From assembly GCF_035943795.1 (NCBI RefSeq), contig NZ_DASZBY010000085.1, positions 1 through 64,000 of the forward strand: a DNA stretch of 64,000 nt, in the 5' to 3' direction. Below, piece after piece: positions 16,680-26,468 of the stretch (position 1 is its first letter; each line of letters opens with the position of its first letter). The translations under genes and the position numbers were made by a program. The notes under the pieces were generated by a model that ran no database searches, had not been told where the DNA came from, and was given only the letters and a program-made list of their open reading frames with translations. Source of the DNA: Aliidongia sp035943795. Lineage in GTDB: Bacteria > Pseudomonadota > Alphaproteobacteria > ATCC43930 > CGMCC-115725.

Positions 16680-19022
16680 ATGAGCGCGCTCGCCAATTTT
16701 TTCGACAGCTCGACCTTGCTCGCCCACGGGACCTGTCTTTTCTGGCGGCCGGACCTGTTGTGGCTGCATGTGTTTTCCGACCTGGCGATCGGTGCCGCCT
16801 ATTATTCCATTCCCGTGGCATTGCTCCTGTTCCTGGCCCGGCGCCAGAGCGTCGAATTCACCGGCCTCATCGGCCTGTTCGCGGCCTTCATCATCGCGTG
16901 CGGCACGACCCATTTCTTCAGTGTCTGGAACTTGTGGCACGCCGATTATGCGGCTGAAGGCCTGGCGAAGGCGTTGACGGCCGCAATCTCCGTGGTCACG
17001 GCGATCCTCATCTGGCCGATGCTGCGGCACGCGCTGGTCCTGCCCTCGCCCTCGGCGCTCGAACAGATCAACGACGACCTGTCGATCCAGATCCGGGAGC
17101 GCAGCGCCGCCGCGGAGAGCCTGCGACAGTCCGAGGACCGCTATCGCACGCTCTACAACCGCTCGCCGGCCCCCATGCACTCGCTCGACGCCGGCGGCCG
17201 CCTGATCGGCGTCAGCGACTATTGGCTGACCATGCTGGGATACGAACGCGACGAGGTGATCGGCCGTCATCTGAGCGAATTCATGGTGCCCCGATCGGCG
17301 GTCCGTTTCCAGGAAAGCCACTGGGATGAATTCCTCGCGGTCGGCGAGGTGCGCGACGAACCCTATGAATTCATCCGGCACGACGGCCAAATCGTCGATG
17401 TGCTGCTGTCCTCGCGCCTGGAGCGCGACCAGACCGGCGCCTTCCGTCAGTCCTTCGCCCTGCTGGTCGACGTCACCGACCGCAATCGAGCCGAGGCCGC
17501 CCTGAAGCGCGAGCGCGAATTCTCTGAGCTGCTGGTGCGCAGTTCACCACAGGGCGTCTTCGCGTTCGACCGCGACCTGAAGCTGACGCTGTGGAATTCG
17601 GCGCTCGAGCGCATGACCGGCGTCAATGCCGACGAGATCCTGGGCCGGCGGCCCGAACTGTTCGGCGACGGCTACGGCGCCAGCGGCGTGCTCGACGCCA
17701 TGGAGTCGGCGATCAACGGCCGGTCCGTGACGATCGCGGACGAGCCGTTCGTCTTTTCCACGGCCGGTCGGCGCGGCTTCTTCGAGGCGACCGTGGCCCC
17801 GGTCTATGGCGAGGCCGGCATCATCCTGGGCGGCGTCGCCTTCCTGCACGAGACGACCGAGCAGCGCGGGTTGGAAGAGGCTTTGCGCCAGGCACAGAAG
17901 ATGGAGGCGGTGGGTCAGCTGACCGGCGGCATCGCCCATGATTTCAACAACGTGCTGACGATCGTCGCCGGCAATCTGGAACTGCTGGAGATGCGGCTGA
18001 CCGACCGGCCGGACGTGAAGCGTCTGGCCGCTGCAGCCTCCATGGCGGTGAGCCGGGCCGAACGGCTGACCCAACAGCTGCTGGCTTTTTCGCGCAAGCA
18101 GCAGCTGCAGCCGGAGCCGCTCGACCTCAATGCGGTGATTTCCGGCATCCGCGACCTGTTGCGCAAGACGGTGGGCGAGCGGATCGAGATCGATTTCCGG
18201 CCGGGCGAGGCACTCTGGCAGAGCCTGGTCGACCGCAACCAAGTCGAGAGCATGCTGCTGAACCTGATCCTGAACGCGCGCGACGCCCTGCCCGATGGCG
18301 GCCGGATCACGATCGAGACGGAAAATGCCCAACCACGTTCCAGCATGGTGCTGGGCCTGCCGCCCGGGCTCGACTCGAGCGTGCTGCTGACCGTCACGGA
18401 CACCGGGACCGGCATGCCGCAGGACGTGCTGGATCGCGTGTTCGAACCGTTCTTCACGACCAAGCCCCAGGGCCGTGGCACCGGGCTGGGGTTGAGCATG
18501 ATCTATGGCTTCGTGCGCCAGTCCGGCGGCCATATCGTGATCGAAAGCACGGAGGGCACCGGCACCCGCGTCCTGATCTACCTGCCGCGCGCGCTCGGCA
18601 AGATGGTGCCCGATGCGGCCCAGCCCCATCGCGAAGTAAGTCTGGGCCGGGGCGAGACCGTGCTTGTGGTCGAGGACGACGAGGCAGTCCGGCAATATGC
18701 CTGCGGCGTGTTGGACGATCTGGGCTACCGGGTGATCGAAGCCGAGACCGGCGATGCCGGCCTGGTCGCGACCGAGACCAATCCCGAGATCGACATCGTC
18801 CTGACCGACATCGTCATGCCCGGGCTGCTCGACGGCGTCATGATGGCGCGCGAGATCCAGAAGCGCCGGCCGAACCTGAAGATCCTGTTCACGTCCGGCT
18901 ATTCCGACACCCAGCCCCAGGAGGGCGGCCTGGTCAGCTCGGCCAATTTCCTGAAGAAGCCCTATCGCCCGGCCGATCTCGCCGAGAAGCTGCGGGCGCT
19001 GCTTCTGGCGTCGGCGACCTGA
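16680..19022 (+). CDS. Ethylene-receptor-like (ETR1-type) hybrid histidine kinase
   Basis: A 780-residue membrane kinase. Residues about 28-125 are a three-helix membrane domain like plant and cyanobacterial ethylene receptors: DLAIGAAYYSIP matches the ETR1 segment holding Asp25, Tyr32, Ile35 and Pro36 (here D34, Y41, I44, P45). FIIACGTTHFF supplies the copper-ligand Cys and His (C74, H78, four apart as in ETR1 C65/H69). Next come a coiled coil, two PAS domains (about 155-280 and 285-405), a HisKA with H420 in GGIAHDFNNVL, an HATPase (GTGLGLSMIYGF) and a receiver (phospho-Asp D710). It is divergent from gyrA. A small gene follows 9 bases later. No separate output regulator is adjacent. Confidence 0.92.
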   Translation: MSALANFFDSSTLLAHGTCLFWRPDLLWLHVFSDLAIGAAYYSIPVALLLFLARRQSVEFTGLIGLFAAFIIACGTTHFFSVWNLWHADYAAEGLAKALTAAISVVTAILIWPMLRHALVLPSPSALEQINDDLSIQIRERSAAAESLRQSEDRYRTLYNRSPAPMHSLDAGGRLIGVSDYWLTMLGYERDEVIGRHLSEFMVPRSAVRFQESHWDEFLAVGEVRDEPYEFIRHDGQIVDVLLSSRLERDQTGAFRQSFALLVDVTDRNRAEAALKREREFSELLVRSSPQGVFAFDRDLKLTLWNSALERMTGVNADEILGRRPELFGDGYGASGVLDAMESAINGRSVTIADEPFVFSTAGRRGFFEATVAPVYGEAGIILGGVAFLHETTEQRGLEEALRQAQKMEAVGQLTGGIAHDFNNVLTIVAGNLELLEMRLTDRPDVKRLAAAASMAVSRAERLTQQLLAFSRKQQLQPEPLDLNAVISGIRDLLRKTVGERIEIDFRPGEALWQSLVDRNQVESMLLNLILNARDALPDGGRITIETENAQPRSSMVLGLPPGLDSSVLLTVTDTGTGMPQDVLDRVFEPFFTTKPQGRGTGLGLSMIYGFVRQSGGHIVIESTEGTGTRVLIYLPRALGKMVPDAAQPHREVSLGRGETVLVVEDDEAVRQYACGVLDDLGYRVIEAETGDAGLVATETNPEIDIVLTDIVMPGLLDGVMMAREIQKRRPNLKILFTSGYSDTQPQEGGLVSSANFLKKPYRPADLAEKLRALLLASAT

Positions 19023-19031
19023 CGAGCGCCG

Positions 19032-19397
19032 ATGCCGGACAAATTCGACCGCGAGCGGCTGATCAAGCTGCTGGGCATGCTGGGTTCCGCCCATGACGGC
19101 GAGGTGCTGAACGCGGCGCGCCATATCGAAGCCATGGTGCGCGCCGGCGGTCGCGACTGGGACAAGTTGCTGAGCCCCGCGCCCGCCACGGCGGTTCCGA
19201 AGCGCTCATCCGACAAGGCCGACCTGCGCAAGCTCGACGAGTTGCTGGCGGCGACCCAGGTGTCCGATATCCTGAAGCTGCGTCTCGCCGCCCTGCGCGA
19301 CGCGCTGAAGGCAGGGCGGATCGGCGACCGGGACCGTCACCTGCTGCGCATGCTCCATCGCAAGGCGGTGATCGACGGGACGCTGGTGACGGTATGA
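19032..19397 (+). CDS. Conserved hypothetical protein downstream of the ETR1-like kinase
   Basis: A 121-residue helical, charged protein. The start FDRERLIKLLGMLGSAHDGE and the following VLNAARHIEAMVRAGGRDW resemble the N-terminal helical motif of DUF2786-like and prophage-associated proteins. A proline/serine linker near residues 48-60 separates it from a second helical half. It starts 9 bases after the kinase stop and is probably cotranscribed. There are no catalytic residues or membrane segments. The function is unknown; a role as an accessory of the kinase is only positional inference. Confidence 0.65.
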   Translation: MPDKFDRERLIKLLGMLGSAHDGEVLNAARHIEAMVRAGGRDWDKLLSPAPATAVPKRSSDKADLRKLDELLAATQVSDILKLRLAALRDALKAGRIGDRDRHLLRMLHRKAVIDGTLVTV

Positions 19398-19418
19398 GGC
19401 GCCGAGGTGGCTCGGTCC

Positions 19419-19447
19419 TGGACGGGAGGGTGCCGATCGGCTATATA
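19419..19447 (+). promoter_or_regulatory. Probable sigma-70-type promoter of hmgA-fahA
   Basis: TGGACG (19419-19424, four of six matches to TTGACA) and TATATA (19442-19447) are separated by exactly 17 bases. The expected start of transcription falls in the inverted repeat at 19450-19463. Prediction from sequence only. Confidence 0.45.
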
Positions 19448-19449
19448 TA

Positions 19450-19463
19450 GTTTCAAATGAAAC
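19450..19463. promoter_or_regulatory. Operator-like inverted repeat upstream of hmgA
   Basis: GTTTCA and TGAAAC form a perfect 6+6 inverted repeat separated by AA, immediately downstream of the -10 element and 21 bases before the hmgA ATG. This placement would let a repressor block initiation. Tyrosine/homogentisate genes in proteobacteria are commonly controlled by MarR- or IclR-type repressors responding to pathway intermediates. No regulator gene is adjacent here. Confidence 0.6.
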
Positions 19464-19484
19464 CATAATCGAGGGTGGAGCGCG

Positions 19485-20774
<1,290 letters not shown>

Positions 20775-20784
20775 CGCGCACCCC

Positions 20785-22104
20785 ATGACCCAACTGGATC
20801 AGACGCACGCCCAGTCCCGTCGCAGCTGGATCTCCAGTGCCCACGGCCATGCCGATTTCCCGATCCAGAACCTGCCGTTCGGCATCTTCCAGCCGCATAA
20901 CGGAAGCCCGCGCGGCGGTGTGGCGATCGGCGACGAGATCTTCGACCTGAAGGAAGCCGTCACCCTCGGCCTGTTCTCCGGCGCCATCAGGGAGGCCGCG
21001 GAGGCGGCGTCCGGTCCCACGCTCAATCCCCTGATGGCACAGGGCCGTGCCGCACGCGTGGCGCTGCGTGGTCGCCTCTCGGAATTGCTGGACGAGGCCG
21101 GTGGCGAGCGCGCCAAGGTCGAGGGCTATCGCACGGTGCTGCTGCACAAGGCGGTGGATTGCACGCTGCACTTGCCGGCCCGGATCGGCGACTACACGGA
21201 TTTCTATGCCGGCATCAATCACGCGACCAACGTCGGGCGGCTGTTCCGGCCCGACAATCCGCTGATGCCCAACTATAAATACGTGCCGATCGGCTATCAC
21301 GGCCGCGCCTCGTCGGTGCGGGCGTCCGGCGGCGCGGTGATCCGGCCGAACGGCCAGCGCAAGCCGGCGACCGAGGAATTTCCCAGCTACGGTCCGTCGC
21401 GAAATTTCGACTATGAGCTGGAGCTGGGCATCTGGATCGGCCCGGGGAACGGGCTGGGAACGACCATCCCGATCGCAGGAGCGGAAGACCATATCGTGGG
21501 CTATTGCCTGCTGAACGACTGGTCCGCGCGCGACATCCAGGGCTGGGAGTACCAGCCGCTGGGCCCGTTCCTGGCCAAGAGCTTCCATACCACGGTCTCG
21601 CCCTGGCTGGTGACTCCGGAAGCGCTGGCGCCGTTCCGCGCCGCGCAGAACGTGCGGCCCGAGGGCGATCCCCGGCCGCTCGACTACCTGTGGGACGACG
21701 CCGACCAACAGGCCGGCGCGATCGACATCGGCCTCGACGTCTTCCTGCAGACCGCAGGCCGACGCATGGCCGGCGAAGAGCCGGTCCGCATCGGCGGCAG
21801 CAACACGCGCGAGCTTTACTGGACGCCTGCGCAACTGGTCGCCCATCACGCGTCCGGCGGCTGCAACCTGGCGCCGGGCGACCTGCTGGGCTCCGGCACC
21901 ATCTCGGGTACCACGACCGACAGCTTTGGCAGCCTGCTGGAAATCACCGAGGGCGGCCGCAAGCCGCTGGCCTTGCCCTCCGGCGAGACCCGCCGGTTCC
22001 TGGAGGACGGCGATGAGGTGATCTTCCGCGCCCGGTGCCGGCGCGACGGCTTCGTCACCATCGGCTTCGGCGAATGCCGCGGCAGGGTCGCACCGGCGAT
22101 CTAG
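20785..22104 (+). CDS. fahA: Fumarylacetoacetase
   Basis: A 439-residue hydrolase that splits fumarylacetoacetate into fumarate and acetoacetate, the last step of tyrosine breakdown. It has the N-terminal SH3-like domain (LPFGIFQPHNGSPRGGVAIG) and the C-terminal metal-binding fold. DYELELGIWIG supplies the acidic metal ligands, while YHGRASSV, NDWSARDIQGWEYQPLG and KSFHTTVSPW are family signatures. The ATG at 20785 is used; an in-frame ATG at 20602 lies within hmgA and is rejected. It is cotranscribed with hmgA and ends at a strong terminator. Confidence 0.96.
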   Translation: MTQLDQTHAQSRRSWISSAHGHADFPIQNLPFGIFQPHNGSPRGGVAIGDEIFDLKEAVTLGLFSGAIREAAEAASGPTLNPLMAQGRAARVALRGRLSELLDEAGGERAKVEGYRTVLLHKAVDCTLHLPARIGDYTDFYAGINHATNVGRLFRPDNPLMPNYKYVPIGYHGRASSVRASGGAVIRPNGQRKPATEEFPSYGPSRNFDYELELGIWIGPGNGLGTTIPIAGAEDHIVGYCLLNDWSARDIQGWEYQPLGPFLAKSFHTTVSPWLVTPEALAPFRAAQNVRPEGDPRPLDYLWDDADQQAGAIDIGLDVFLQTAGRRMAGEEPVRIGGSNTRELYWTPAQLVAHHASGGCNLAPGDLLGSGTISGTTTDSFGSLLEITEGGRKPLALPSGETRRFLEDGDEVIFRARCRRDGFVTIGFGECRGRVAPAI

Positions 22105-22127
22105 CGCATCCTCGCGGACCCGATCGG

Positions 22128-22157
22128 AAAAGGCCGGCCCTCTAGGCCGGCCTTTTT
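22128..22157 (+). terminator. Rho-independent terminator of hmgA-fahA
   Basis: The GC core GGCCGGCC (22132-22139) pairs with GGCCGGCC (22145-22152) across the loop CTCTA. It is preceded by AAAA and followed by TTTTT, giving a stem of up to 12 bp, 24 bases after the fahA stop. Confidence 0.92.
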
Positions 22158-22451
22158 GTCATGCCGGTAGACATTAATACGGCCGCTTCGGGTCATGACG
22201 CCAGTCCATTGATATGTATGAGTTGTTTTTAAAATCATTCATTTACAAATAATTACGCGAAGATTGCCGCGAAATTTTCGATTTTCTCGCATAAGATGGG
22301 TTACCTGAAGCACCTGCCGAACCCTCTCAGCCAACAAAACCGGCTGCGAGAACACGGAAAACCCACATATTTATGACGCGGTACTGATCATAAATAGCGA
22401 CAGACAGCCGAAACATATCGGCCGCCGCAAGCGATGAACGGGAGGAATGCG
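22158..22451 (+). other. AT-rich leader region before the sugar transporter operon
   Basis: This stretch of about 290 bases holds no supported gene. It is markedly AT-richer than its surroundings near 22205-22260 and 22365-22396 and should contain the operon promoter, but I cannot point to a convincing -35/-10 pair. It contains the inverted repeat reported separately and the small odd palindrome CGAAATTTTCG near 22270. Confidence 0.5.
22368..22396. promoter_or_regulatory. 9-bp inverted repeat upstream of chvE
   Basis: TATTTATGA (22368-22376) and TCATAAATA (22388-22396) are perfect inverted copies separated by 11 bases, so half-site centres lie 20 bp (about two helical turns) apart. The repeat ends 55 bases before the chvE ATG. 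This geometry suits a dimeric regulator such as a LacI- or LysR-type sugar-responsive protein. The role is inferred. Confidence 0.5.
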
Positions 22452-23513
22452 ATGACGGTGAAATTCATACTGACCGCCATGATCCTGGGTTCCATGGCGC
22501 TCGCCCCTGGCGCCCGGGCACAGGAGAAGGACACGATCGGCATTGCCATGCCGACGAAATCCTCGGCGCGCTGGATCGACGACGGCAACAACATGGTCAA
22601 GCAGTTCGAGGCCAAGGGTTACAAGACCGACCTGCAATATGCCGAGGACGACATCCCGAACCAGCTCGCGCAGATCGAGAACATGATTACCAAGGGCGAC
22701 AAGATCCTGGTGATCGCGGCGATCGACGGCACCACGCTGTCGGACGTGCTGCAGCAGGCGGCCGACAAGAAGATCAAGATCATCGCGTACGACCGGCTGA
22801 TCCGCAAATCACCCAACGTCGACTATTATGCGACCTTCGACAATTTCCAGGTCGGCGTGCTGCAGGCGACCTCGATCGAAAAGGCGCTCGGCCTGAAACA
22901 AGGCAAGGGTCCGTTCAACATCGAACTGTTCGGTGGCTCGCCCGACGACAACAATGCCTATTTCTTCTACGACGGCGCCATGTCGGTGCTCGATCCCTAC
23001 ATCAAGAGCGGCAAACTGGTCGTCGGCAGCGGCCAGATGGGTATGGACAAGGTCTCGACCCTGCGCTGGGACGGCGCCGTCGCCCAGGCACGTATGGACA
23101 ATCTGCTGAGCGCCTACTACGGCAACAAGCGGCTCGATGCGGTGCTGTCGCCCTACGACGGGCTCAGCATCGGCATTCTCTCGTCGCTGAAGGGGGTTGG
23201 TTACGGCGGTGCCGGCCAGCCCATGCCGATCGTGACCGGCCAGGACGCGGAAATCCCGTCGATCAAGTCGATCATCGCCGGCGAGCAGCATTCGACGATC
23301 TACAAGGACACGCGCCAACTGGCCAAAGTCACCGTCGACATGGTCGAGGCGATCGAGAAAAACACGGCGGTGCCGGTCAACGACACCAAGACTTATAACA
23401 ACGGCATCAAGGTCGTGCCGGCCTATCTGTTGAAGCCGGTAGAGGTCGATGCCGGCAATTGGAAGCAGGTTCTGGTCGACGGCGGCTATTACAAGGAAAG
23501 CCAGCTGCACTAG
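22452..23513 (+). CDS. chvE: Multiple-sugar periplasmic binding protein, ChvE type
   Basis: A 353-residue type-I periplasmic binding protein with a signal peptide (cleavage near GARA, residue 22 region). The mature sequence starts KDTIGIAMPTKSSARWIDDG, and ITKGDKILVIAAIDGTTLSD plus ELFGGSPDDNNAYFF match ChvE of Agrobacterium and SbpA of Azospirillum, which bind several aldoses and in those organisms also serve chemotaxis or virulence signalling. The ATG at 22452 has GGGAGGA six bases before it; an ATG at 22434 is rejected. It is the first gene of a three-gene ABC operon; gguC is absent. Confidence 0.93.
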   Translation: MTVKFILTAMILGSMALAPGARAQEKDTIGIAMPTKSSARWIDDGNNMVKQFEAKGYKTDLQYAEDDIPNQLAQIENMITKGDKILVIAAIDGTTLSDVLQQAADKKIKIIAYDRLIRKSPNVDYYATFDNFQVGVLQATSIEKALGLKQGKGPFNIELFGGSPDDNNAYFFYDGAMSVLDPYIKSGKLVVGSGQMGMDKVSTLRWDGAVAQARMDNLLSAYYGNKRLDAVLSPYDGLSIGILSSLKGVGYGGAGQPMPIVTGQDAEIPSIKSIIAGEQHSTIYKDTRQLAKVTVDMVEAIEKNTAVPVNDTKTYNNGIKVVPAYLLKPVEVDAGNWKQVLVDGGYYKESQLH

Positions 23514-23586
23514 AGCCTGATCCGAACAAACCGACTCGGTTTGATCGGTGGCCCGGTCTCTAGTTATAGGTTTGGAGAGCGTTTCA

Positions 23587-23613
23587 GATCTGAGGCCGGG
23601 CCGGCCTCAGATC
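23587..23613 (+). promoter_or_regulatory. chvE-mmsA intercistronic hairpin
   Basis: GATCTGAGGCC (23587-23597) pairs perfectly with GGCCTCAGATC (23603-23613). One additional G-C pair leaves a 3-nt loop. No T-run follows. Placed 73 bases after the binding-protein stop, it is probably an mRNA-stabilising or partial termination element that keeps binding protein in excess over the membrane components. Confidence 0.6.
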
Positions 23614-23682
23614 ATCGTGCTCCAGCGTTGGCGAAACCAAGGGGCCGCCACGGCGTTGGCGGTCTCGAAGGGGAAGGAAGCC

Positions 23683-25218
23683 ATGGACGCGATCCTGGAG
23701 ATGCGAGGCATCACCAAGACGTTCCCGGGAGTGAACGCTCTCGACAATGTCACCCTCGCGGTGCGCCGCGGCGAAATCCACGCCATCGTCGGCGAGAACG
23801 GCGCCGGCAAGTCGACCCTGATGAAGGTGTTGAGCGGCGTCTATCCGCACGGTTCCTACCAGGGGCAGATCGTCTATCGGGGCGAAGAACAACACTTCCG
23901 CACCATCGCCGACAGCGAAAAGCTGGGCATCATCATCATCCATCAGGAACTGGCCCTGGTGCCGCAATTGTCGATCGCCGAGAACGTCTTCCTCGGCAAC
24001 GAGCGCGCTCGCCACGGCGTGATCGACTGGCTGGCGGTGATGAACCAGACCAAGGCGCTGCTCGACATCGTGGGCCTGGACGAGCCGCCGGAGACGCTCG
24101 TCACTCATCTGGGCGTCGGCAAGCAGCAGCTGGTCGAGATCGCCAAGGCGCTGTCGAAAGAGGTAAAGCTGCTGATCCTCGACGAACCGACGGCCAGCCT
24201 GAACGAAAGCGACAGCGACGTGCTGCTCGACCTGCTGCTGGCGCTGAAGGCACAGGGCATCACCTCGATCCTGATCTCGCACAAGCTGAACGAAATTTCG
24301 AAGGTGGCCGACAGCATCACGGTGCTGCGCGACGGCGCCACGGTCGAAAGCTTCGATTGCCGCGCCGAGCCGATCAGCGAGGACCGCATCATCCGCAACA
24401 TGGTCGGTCGAGCGCTCGACGATCGCTATCCCAAGCGCACGCCGGCGATCGGCGACGTGCTGTTCGAGGTTCGGAACTGGAGCGTCCAGCACCACCGCCA
24501 TGCCGGGCGGCAGGTCATCCGGGACATCGACCTCAACGTGCGGCGCGGCGAGATCGTCGGCATCGCCGGCCTGATGGGGGCCGGCCGGACCGAGTTCGCC
24601 ATGAGCGTGTTCGGCCGCTCCTACGGCCGCAACATCACCGGCACGGCCTATCTGGAAGGCAAGGAAGTCGATCTCGGCACGGTGCAGAAGGCGATCGCCC
24701 AGGGCGTCGCCTATGCGACAGAGGACCGCAAGCACTACGGCCTCGTGCTCGACGACAGCATCCTGCACAACGTCTCGCTCGCCAACCTCCGGGGCGTGTC
24801 CCGCCATCTGGTGATCGACGACGGCCGCGAGGCCGCCGTCGCCAACGACTATCGGCGCCAGCTCAAGATCCGCTGCTCGGGCATTCTGCAGACCGCCGGC
24901 ACCCTGTCGGGCGGCAACCAGCAAAAGGTCGTCCTCAGCAAATGGCTCTATGCCGATCCGCGCCTGCTGATCCTGGACGAGCCGACGCGCGGCATCGACA
25001 TAGGCGCCAAATACGAGATCTACACGATCATCAATCATCTCGCCGACGAGGGCAAAGCGGTGTTGATGATCTCGTCGGAGATGCCGGAACTGCTGGGCGT
25101 CTGCGATCGGATCTACGTCATGAACGAAGGCCGGATCGTCGCCGAGATGCCGGCCGCCGACGCGTCGCAGGAAAAGATCATGAGATCGATCGTGAAGGCC
25201 GGGGAGAGAGCGTCATGA
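23683..25218 (+). CDS. mmsA: Multiple-sugar ABC transporter ATPase (MmsA/GguA type)
   Basis: A 511-residue tandem ABC ATPase of the sugar (CUT2) class. The first half has Walker A GENGAGKSTLM, Q-loop HQELALVP, signature-like LGVGKQQLVEIAKAL and Walker B LLILDEPTASL. The second half has a degenerate Walker A (GLMGAGRTEF), as is normal for this class, signature LSGGNQQKVVLSKWL and Walker B LLILDEPTRGIDIG. The ATG at 23683 gives the usual N-terminus and follows GGGGAAGGAAG; the in-frame ATG at 23548 spans the intercistronic hairpin and is rejected. Its stop overlaps the next ATG (ATGA). Confidence 0.94.
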   Translation: MDAILEMRGITKTFPGVNALDNVTLAVRRGEIHAIVGENGAGKSTLMKVLSGVYPHGSYQGQIVYRGEEQHFRTIADSEKLGIIIIHQELALVPQLSIAENVFLGNERARHGVIDWLAVMNQTKALLDIVGLDEPPETLVTHLGVGKQQLVEIAKALSKEVKLLILDEPTASLNESDSDVLLDLLLALKAQGITSILISHKLNEISKVADSITVLRDGATVESFDCRAEPISEDRIIRNMVGRALDDRYPKRTPAIGDVLFEVRNWSVQHHRHAGRQVIRDIDLNVRRGEIVGIAGLMGAGRTEFAMSVFGRSYGRNITGTAYLEGKEVDLGTVQKAIAQGVAYATEDRKHYGLVLDDSILHNVSLANLRGVSRHLVIDDGREAAVANDYRRQLKIRCSGILQTAGTLSGGNQQKVVLSKWLYADPRLLILDEPTRGIDIGAKYEIYTIINHLADEGKAVLMISSEMPELLGVCDRIYVMNEGRIVAEMPAADASQEKIMRSIVKAGERAS

Positions 25219-26423
25219 GCCTGAAGTTCACAGTCCCCGCGGCGAAGGAAAGCCGCCCGCCCCAGCCGCCGGCAAAGGGGGCGTGGCGCGGGCATCTGCG
25301 CGAATACGGCATGATCCTGTCGCTCGCCGTCATCGTCCTCTTCTTCGAGAAGACGACGAACGGGGCGCTGCTGCTGCCGCTCAATCTCACCAATCTGGTG
25401 CTGCAGAACAGCTACATCGTCATCATGGCGCTGGGCATGCTGCTGGTCATCGTCGCCGGGCACATCGACCTGTCGGTCGGCTCCGTCTCGGGCTTCATCG
25501 GCGCGCTCGCCGCTGTGCTGATGGTGCAGTTCCATCTGAATTTCATCCTGACGTCGCTGCTGTGCCTGGCGGCCGGCGCGCTGATCGGTGCCGCACAGGG
25601 CTATTGGATCGCGTATTTCAAGATCCCCTCTTTCATCGTCACCCTGGCCGGCATGCTGGTGTTTCGCGGCCTGTGCCTGGTGACGCTCGCCGGCCAGTCG
25701 ATCGGACCGTTCCCGGTCGATTTTCAGAAATTGAGTTCCGGCTTCCTGCCGGACGTGCTGGCCGGCGGCAAGCTCAACGTCACGTCGCTCGTCCTCACCA
25801 TCCTGCTGACCGCCTCTCTGGTCGGGCTGGCCTGGCGCAATCGCGTCAAGCGGCTGGAGAACGGCATCTCGCAAGAATCGCCGCTGTTCTTCTGGCTGAA
25901 GCACGTGGTCATGGCCGTCGCCGTCCTGGGGCTGGGCTACCTGCTATCGTCCTACAAGGGCCTGCCGAACGTCCTCATCATCATGATCGTGCTGATCGCG
26001 CTCTATACGTTCGCGACGTTGCGCACGACGATCGGCCGCCGCATCTATGCGCTTGGCGGTAACGAGAAGGCGGCACGGCTGTCGGGCATCAATACCGAAC
26101 GGCTGACGTTCCTCACCTTCGTCAACATGGGCGTGCTGGCGGCCCTGGCCGGGCTGGTGTTCGCCGCCCGGCTCAACACCGCGACACCGAAGGCCGGCCT
26201 GTCGTTCGAACTTGACGTCATCGCAGCGTGCTTCATCGGCGGCGCCTCGGCGTCCGGCGGCGTCGGCAAGGTGACCGGGGCCGTGATCGGCGCCTTCATC
26301 ATGGGCATCATGAACAACGGCATGTCGATCGTCGGCGTCGGCATCGACTGGCAGCAGGTCATCAAGGGCCTGGTGCTGCTCGCCGCCGTGTGCTTCGACG
26401 TCTACAACCGCAACCGGTCGTGA
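25215..26423 (+). CDS. mmsB: Multiple-sugar ABC transporter permease (MmsB/GguB type)
   Basis: A 402-residue inner-membrane permease of the AraH/RbsC-like CUT2 family with about ten membrane segments. EYGMILSLAVIVLFFEKTTN and IVAGHIDLSVGSVSGF are characteristic of GguB-type proteins. The EAA-like region LGGNEKAARLSGIN and GGASASGGVGKVTGAVIGA complete the family pattern. It starts within the mmsA stop codon, so translation is coupled. It forms the sugar channel fed by ChvE. Confidence 0.94.
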   Translation: MSLKFTVPAAKESRPPQPPAKGAWRGHLREYGMILSLAVIVLFFEKTTNGALLLPLNLTNLVLQNSYIVIMALGMLLVIVAGHIDLSVGSVSGFIGALAAVLMVQFHLNFILTSLLCLAAGALIGAAQGYWIAYFKIPSFIVTLAGMLVFRGLCLVTLAGQSIGPFPVDFQKLSSGFLPDVLAGGKLNVTSLVLTILLTASLVGLAWRNRVKRLENGISQESPLFFWLKHVVMAVAVLGLGYLLSSYKGLPNVLIIMIVLIALYTFATLRTTIGRRIYALGGNEKAARLSGINTERLTFLTFVNMGVLAALAGLVFAARLNTATPKAGLSFELDVIAACFIGGASASGGVGKVTGAVIGAFIMGIMNNGMSIVGVGIDWQQVIKGLVLLAAVCFDVYNRNRS

Positions 26424-26468
26424 CCGCTCGGACCCGCCGCGCACGGGTCGCGGCAACGGGCCGAATTC

